The notes under the pieces were generated by a model that saw only the letters and a list, made by a program, of their open reading frames with translations, searched no databases and was not told where the DNA came from. A stretch of DNA of 8,040 bases. Source: Gammaproteobacteria bacterium. Its GTDB lineage: Bacteria; Pseudomonadota; Gammaproteobacteria; UBA5335; SLRW01. The translations under genes were made by a program, and so were the position numbers. Shown here piece after piece: positions 6,491 to 8,040 of the stretch. Within the stretch, counting starts at the first letter, position 1; the number at the start of each line of letters is the position of its first letter. The DNA lies in assembly GCA_007134115.1 (NCBI GenBank), contig SLLK01000029.1, positions 1-8,040 on the forward strand, given 5' to 3'.

Positions 6491-8040
6491 GCGTGTCTTT
6501 CGTGCATTTGCGGTTGCACAGCGAGTACTCGCTGGTGGACGGCCTCGTGCGCATTGGGCCGCTGATGGAGCAGGTGGCCGCCGGCGACATGCCGGCGGTC
6601 GCGCTGACCGACCACACCAACCTCTTCGGGCTGGTCAAGTTCTACCAGGCGGCGCTCAATGCGGGCATCAAGCCACTGGTGGGAGCGGATCTGTTGTTGG
6701 ATGCGGGTGAGGGCGAGACGCCGTCTCATTTTACCCTGCTGTGCCAGAATCTGGTCGGCTACCGTAATCTCACCCGCCTGATCTCGCGGGCCTATACCGA
6801 GGGCCAGCAGCGTGGACAGCCACTGGTGCAGCGCGACTGGGTGACCGCCGCGACCGACGGGCTGATCATGCTCTCCGGCGCGCGTGAGGGTGATGTGGGG
6901 CGGGCCCTGCTGGCCGGTCGTTCGGGTCTGGCTGCGGAGTACCTGGCGGGCTGGACGGCCTGCTTTCCCGAGCGCTATTACATTGAGCTGCAACGCACCG
7001 GACGGGCGGGCGAGGAAGAATACCTGCATGCTGCAGTGGGGCTGGCCAACAGCCATGATCTCCCGGTGGTGGCTACCAACGATGTGCGCTTCCTGTCCGC
7101 CGATGACTTCGAGGCCCACGAAGTGCGGGTATGCATCAACAGCGGGCGCACCCTGAATGATCCCCGCCGGCCGCGTGACTATTCACCGCAGCAGTATCTG
7201 TGCAGCGCCGCGGAGATGGCCGAACGTTTCGCGGATCTGCCGGCGGCGCTGGAGAACAGCGTGGAGATTGCACGTCGCTGCAATCTCGATCTGCGCCTGG
7301 GCGAGAATTATTTGCCCGAGTTCCCGGTCCCCGAGGGTATGAGCACGGCCGGTTTTCTGCGTGAGGAGGCCCGTCGTGGTTTGCAACAACGCTTTGGCCG
7401 TCACCTGCGGGAGGTGGCGGCGGATCCGGCGAAGGTCGCTGAATACGAGCAACGACTGGCCCATGAGCTCGAGGTGATCGAGACCATGGGCTTCCCCGGT
7501 TACTTCCTTATCGTGGCCGAGTTCATCCGCTGGGCACGGGACAACGATGTGCCGGTGGGTCCCGGACGTGGTTCCGGGGCCGGCTCGCTGGTGGCTTATG
7601 CGCTGGGTATTACCGATCTGGACCCGCTGCGCTATGACCTCTTGTTCGAACGCTTCCTTAACCCTGAACGCGTTTCCATGCCTGACTTCGATGTGGACTT
7701 CTGCATGGAGAAGCGCGACAGCGTGATCGCGCATGTAGCCAGCCTGTACGGGCGCGAACGCGTTTCCCAGATTATTACCTTCGGCACCATGCTGGCCAAG
7801 GCGGTAGTGCGGGACGTGGGGCGGGTGCTGGGGCACCCCTACGGCTTTGTGGATCGCATTGCCAAGATGATCCCGTTTGAGCTGGGTATGACGCTGGAAA
7901 AGGCGCTGGAGCAGGATGAAGACCTGGCCGCGGCCTACCGTGACGAGGAGGAAGTGCGCGGTCTGATTGATCTGGCGCGTCCCCTGGAGGGTGTGGCGCG
8001 TAACGCCGGCAAGCACGCTGGCGGCGTGGTCATTGCGCCC
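6487..8040 (+). CDS. dnaE: DNA polymerase III subunit alpha (3' truncated)
   Basis: DnaE is the catalytic subunit of the replicative DNA polymerase III. The frame opens with ATG in the ATGA overlap with the rnhB stop and stays open for 518 codons to the right edge, so the gene is cut by the window; E. coli DnaE has 1160 residues. An N-terminal PHP domain (about 1-270) includes HLRLHSEYSLVDG (7-19), LTDHTNLFGLVKFY (40-53) and VVATNDVRF (194-202). The start of the polymerase core follows, with MGFPGYFLIVAEFI (334-347), GPGRGSGAGSLVAYAL (358-373) and MPDFDVDFCMEKRD (398-411). Asp400 and Asp402 correspond to the metal-binding pair Asp401/Asp403 of E. coli; the third catalytic Asp (E. coli 555) lies beyond the window. 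The last segment, NAGKHAGGVVIAP, is highly conserved. Arg replaces one PHP metal-site His (residue 9), as in E. coli, which suggests no PHP proofreading and reliance on a separate DnaQ. No strong Shine-Dalgarno precedes the start, so coupling to rnhB is likely. Confidence 0.98.
   Translation, partial: MSVSFVHLRLHSEYSLVDGLVRIGPLMEQVAAGDMPAVALTDHTNLFGLVKFYQAALNAGIKPLVGADLLLDAGEGETPSHFTLLCQNLVGYRNLTRLISRAYTEGQQRGQPLVQRDWVTAATDGLIMLSGAREGDVGRALLAGRSGLAAEYLAGWTACFPERYYIELQRTGRAGEEEYLHAAVGLANSHDLPVVATNDVRFLSADDFEAHEVRVCINSGRTLNDPRRPRDYSPQQYLCSAAEMAERFADLPAALENSVEIARRCNLDLRLGENYLPEFPVPEGMSTAGFLREEARRGLQQRFGRHLREVAADPAKVAEYEQRLAHELEVIETMGFPGYFLIVAEFIRWARDNDVPVGPGRGSGAGSLVAYALGITDLDPLRYDLLFERFLNPERVSMPDFDVDFCMEKRDSVIAHVASLYGRERVSQIITFGTMLAKAVVRDVGRVLGHPYGFVDRIAKMIPFELGMTLEKALEQDEDLAAAYRDEEEVRGLIDLARPLEGVARNAGKHAGGVVIAP

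Noticed and set aside
7183..8016. A 277-codon minus-strand open frame opposite dnaE
   Set aside because: It lies wholly within the conserved dnaE reading frame and has no recognisable protein features.
1..8040. Search for an undescribed system, mobile element, CRISPR array, tRNA or integration site
   Set aside because: All of the window is filled by eight recognised core genes in conserved order with very short gaps. I saw no direct repeats, transposase motifs or tRNA-like sequence.

Overview
The window is one contiguous stretch of plus-strand genes from a Gram-negative bacterium, almost certainly a gammaproteobacterium. It carries the conserved cluster bamA - skp - lpxD - fabZ - lpxA - lpxB - rnhB - dnaE in the same order as Escherichia coli. 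The DNA is visibly GC-rich, with frequent GTG and CTG codons. LpxA looks more like the Pseudomonas enzyme than the enteric one in its chain-length pocket, and several secreted or outer-membrane parts are acidic. I cannot name a genus from the sequence alone.

Layout: positions 2-1762 hold the 3' two thirds of bamA (POTRA3-5 and the whole beta-barrel; the start lies upstream). skp/ompH follows at 1790-2296, lpxD at 2296-3372, fabZ at about 3450-3899, lpxA at 3905-4696, lpxB at 4707-5909, rnhB at 5903-6490 and dnaE from 6487 to the right edge, where it is cut off after 518 codons. No stretch of 300 bases or more lacks a gene. The largest gap is about 77 nt, between lpxD and fabZ. Three junctions overlap (skp/lpxD by 1 nt, lpxB/rnhB by 7 nt, rnhB/dnaE by 4 nt) and the rest lie 5 to 77 nt apart. 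This points to one operon with translational coupling. I found no convincing promoter, terminator, RNA gene, repeat array or mobile element.

How the genes work together: BamA inserts outer-membrane proteins, and Skp carries those proteins across the periplasm to it. LpxA, LpxD and LpxB are the first, third and fourth enzymes of lipid A synthesis. FabZ consumes the (R)-3-hydroxyacyl-ACP that LpxA and LpxD also use, so it sits at the branch between phospholipid and lipid A production. RnhB (RNase HII) and DnaE (replicative polymerase alpha subunit) belong to DNA maintenance and replication and share the cluster by long-conserved synteny.

This is an ordinary core-genome region, and I saw no undescribed system. 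The points worth a second look are protein-level: a methionine in the LpxA hydrocarbon-ruler position that predicts C10 selectivity, an unusually acidic Skp, an insertion of about 13 residues in LpxB, a partly eroded PHP metal site in DnaE, and a BamA with a short loop 6.
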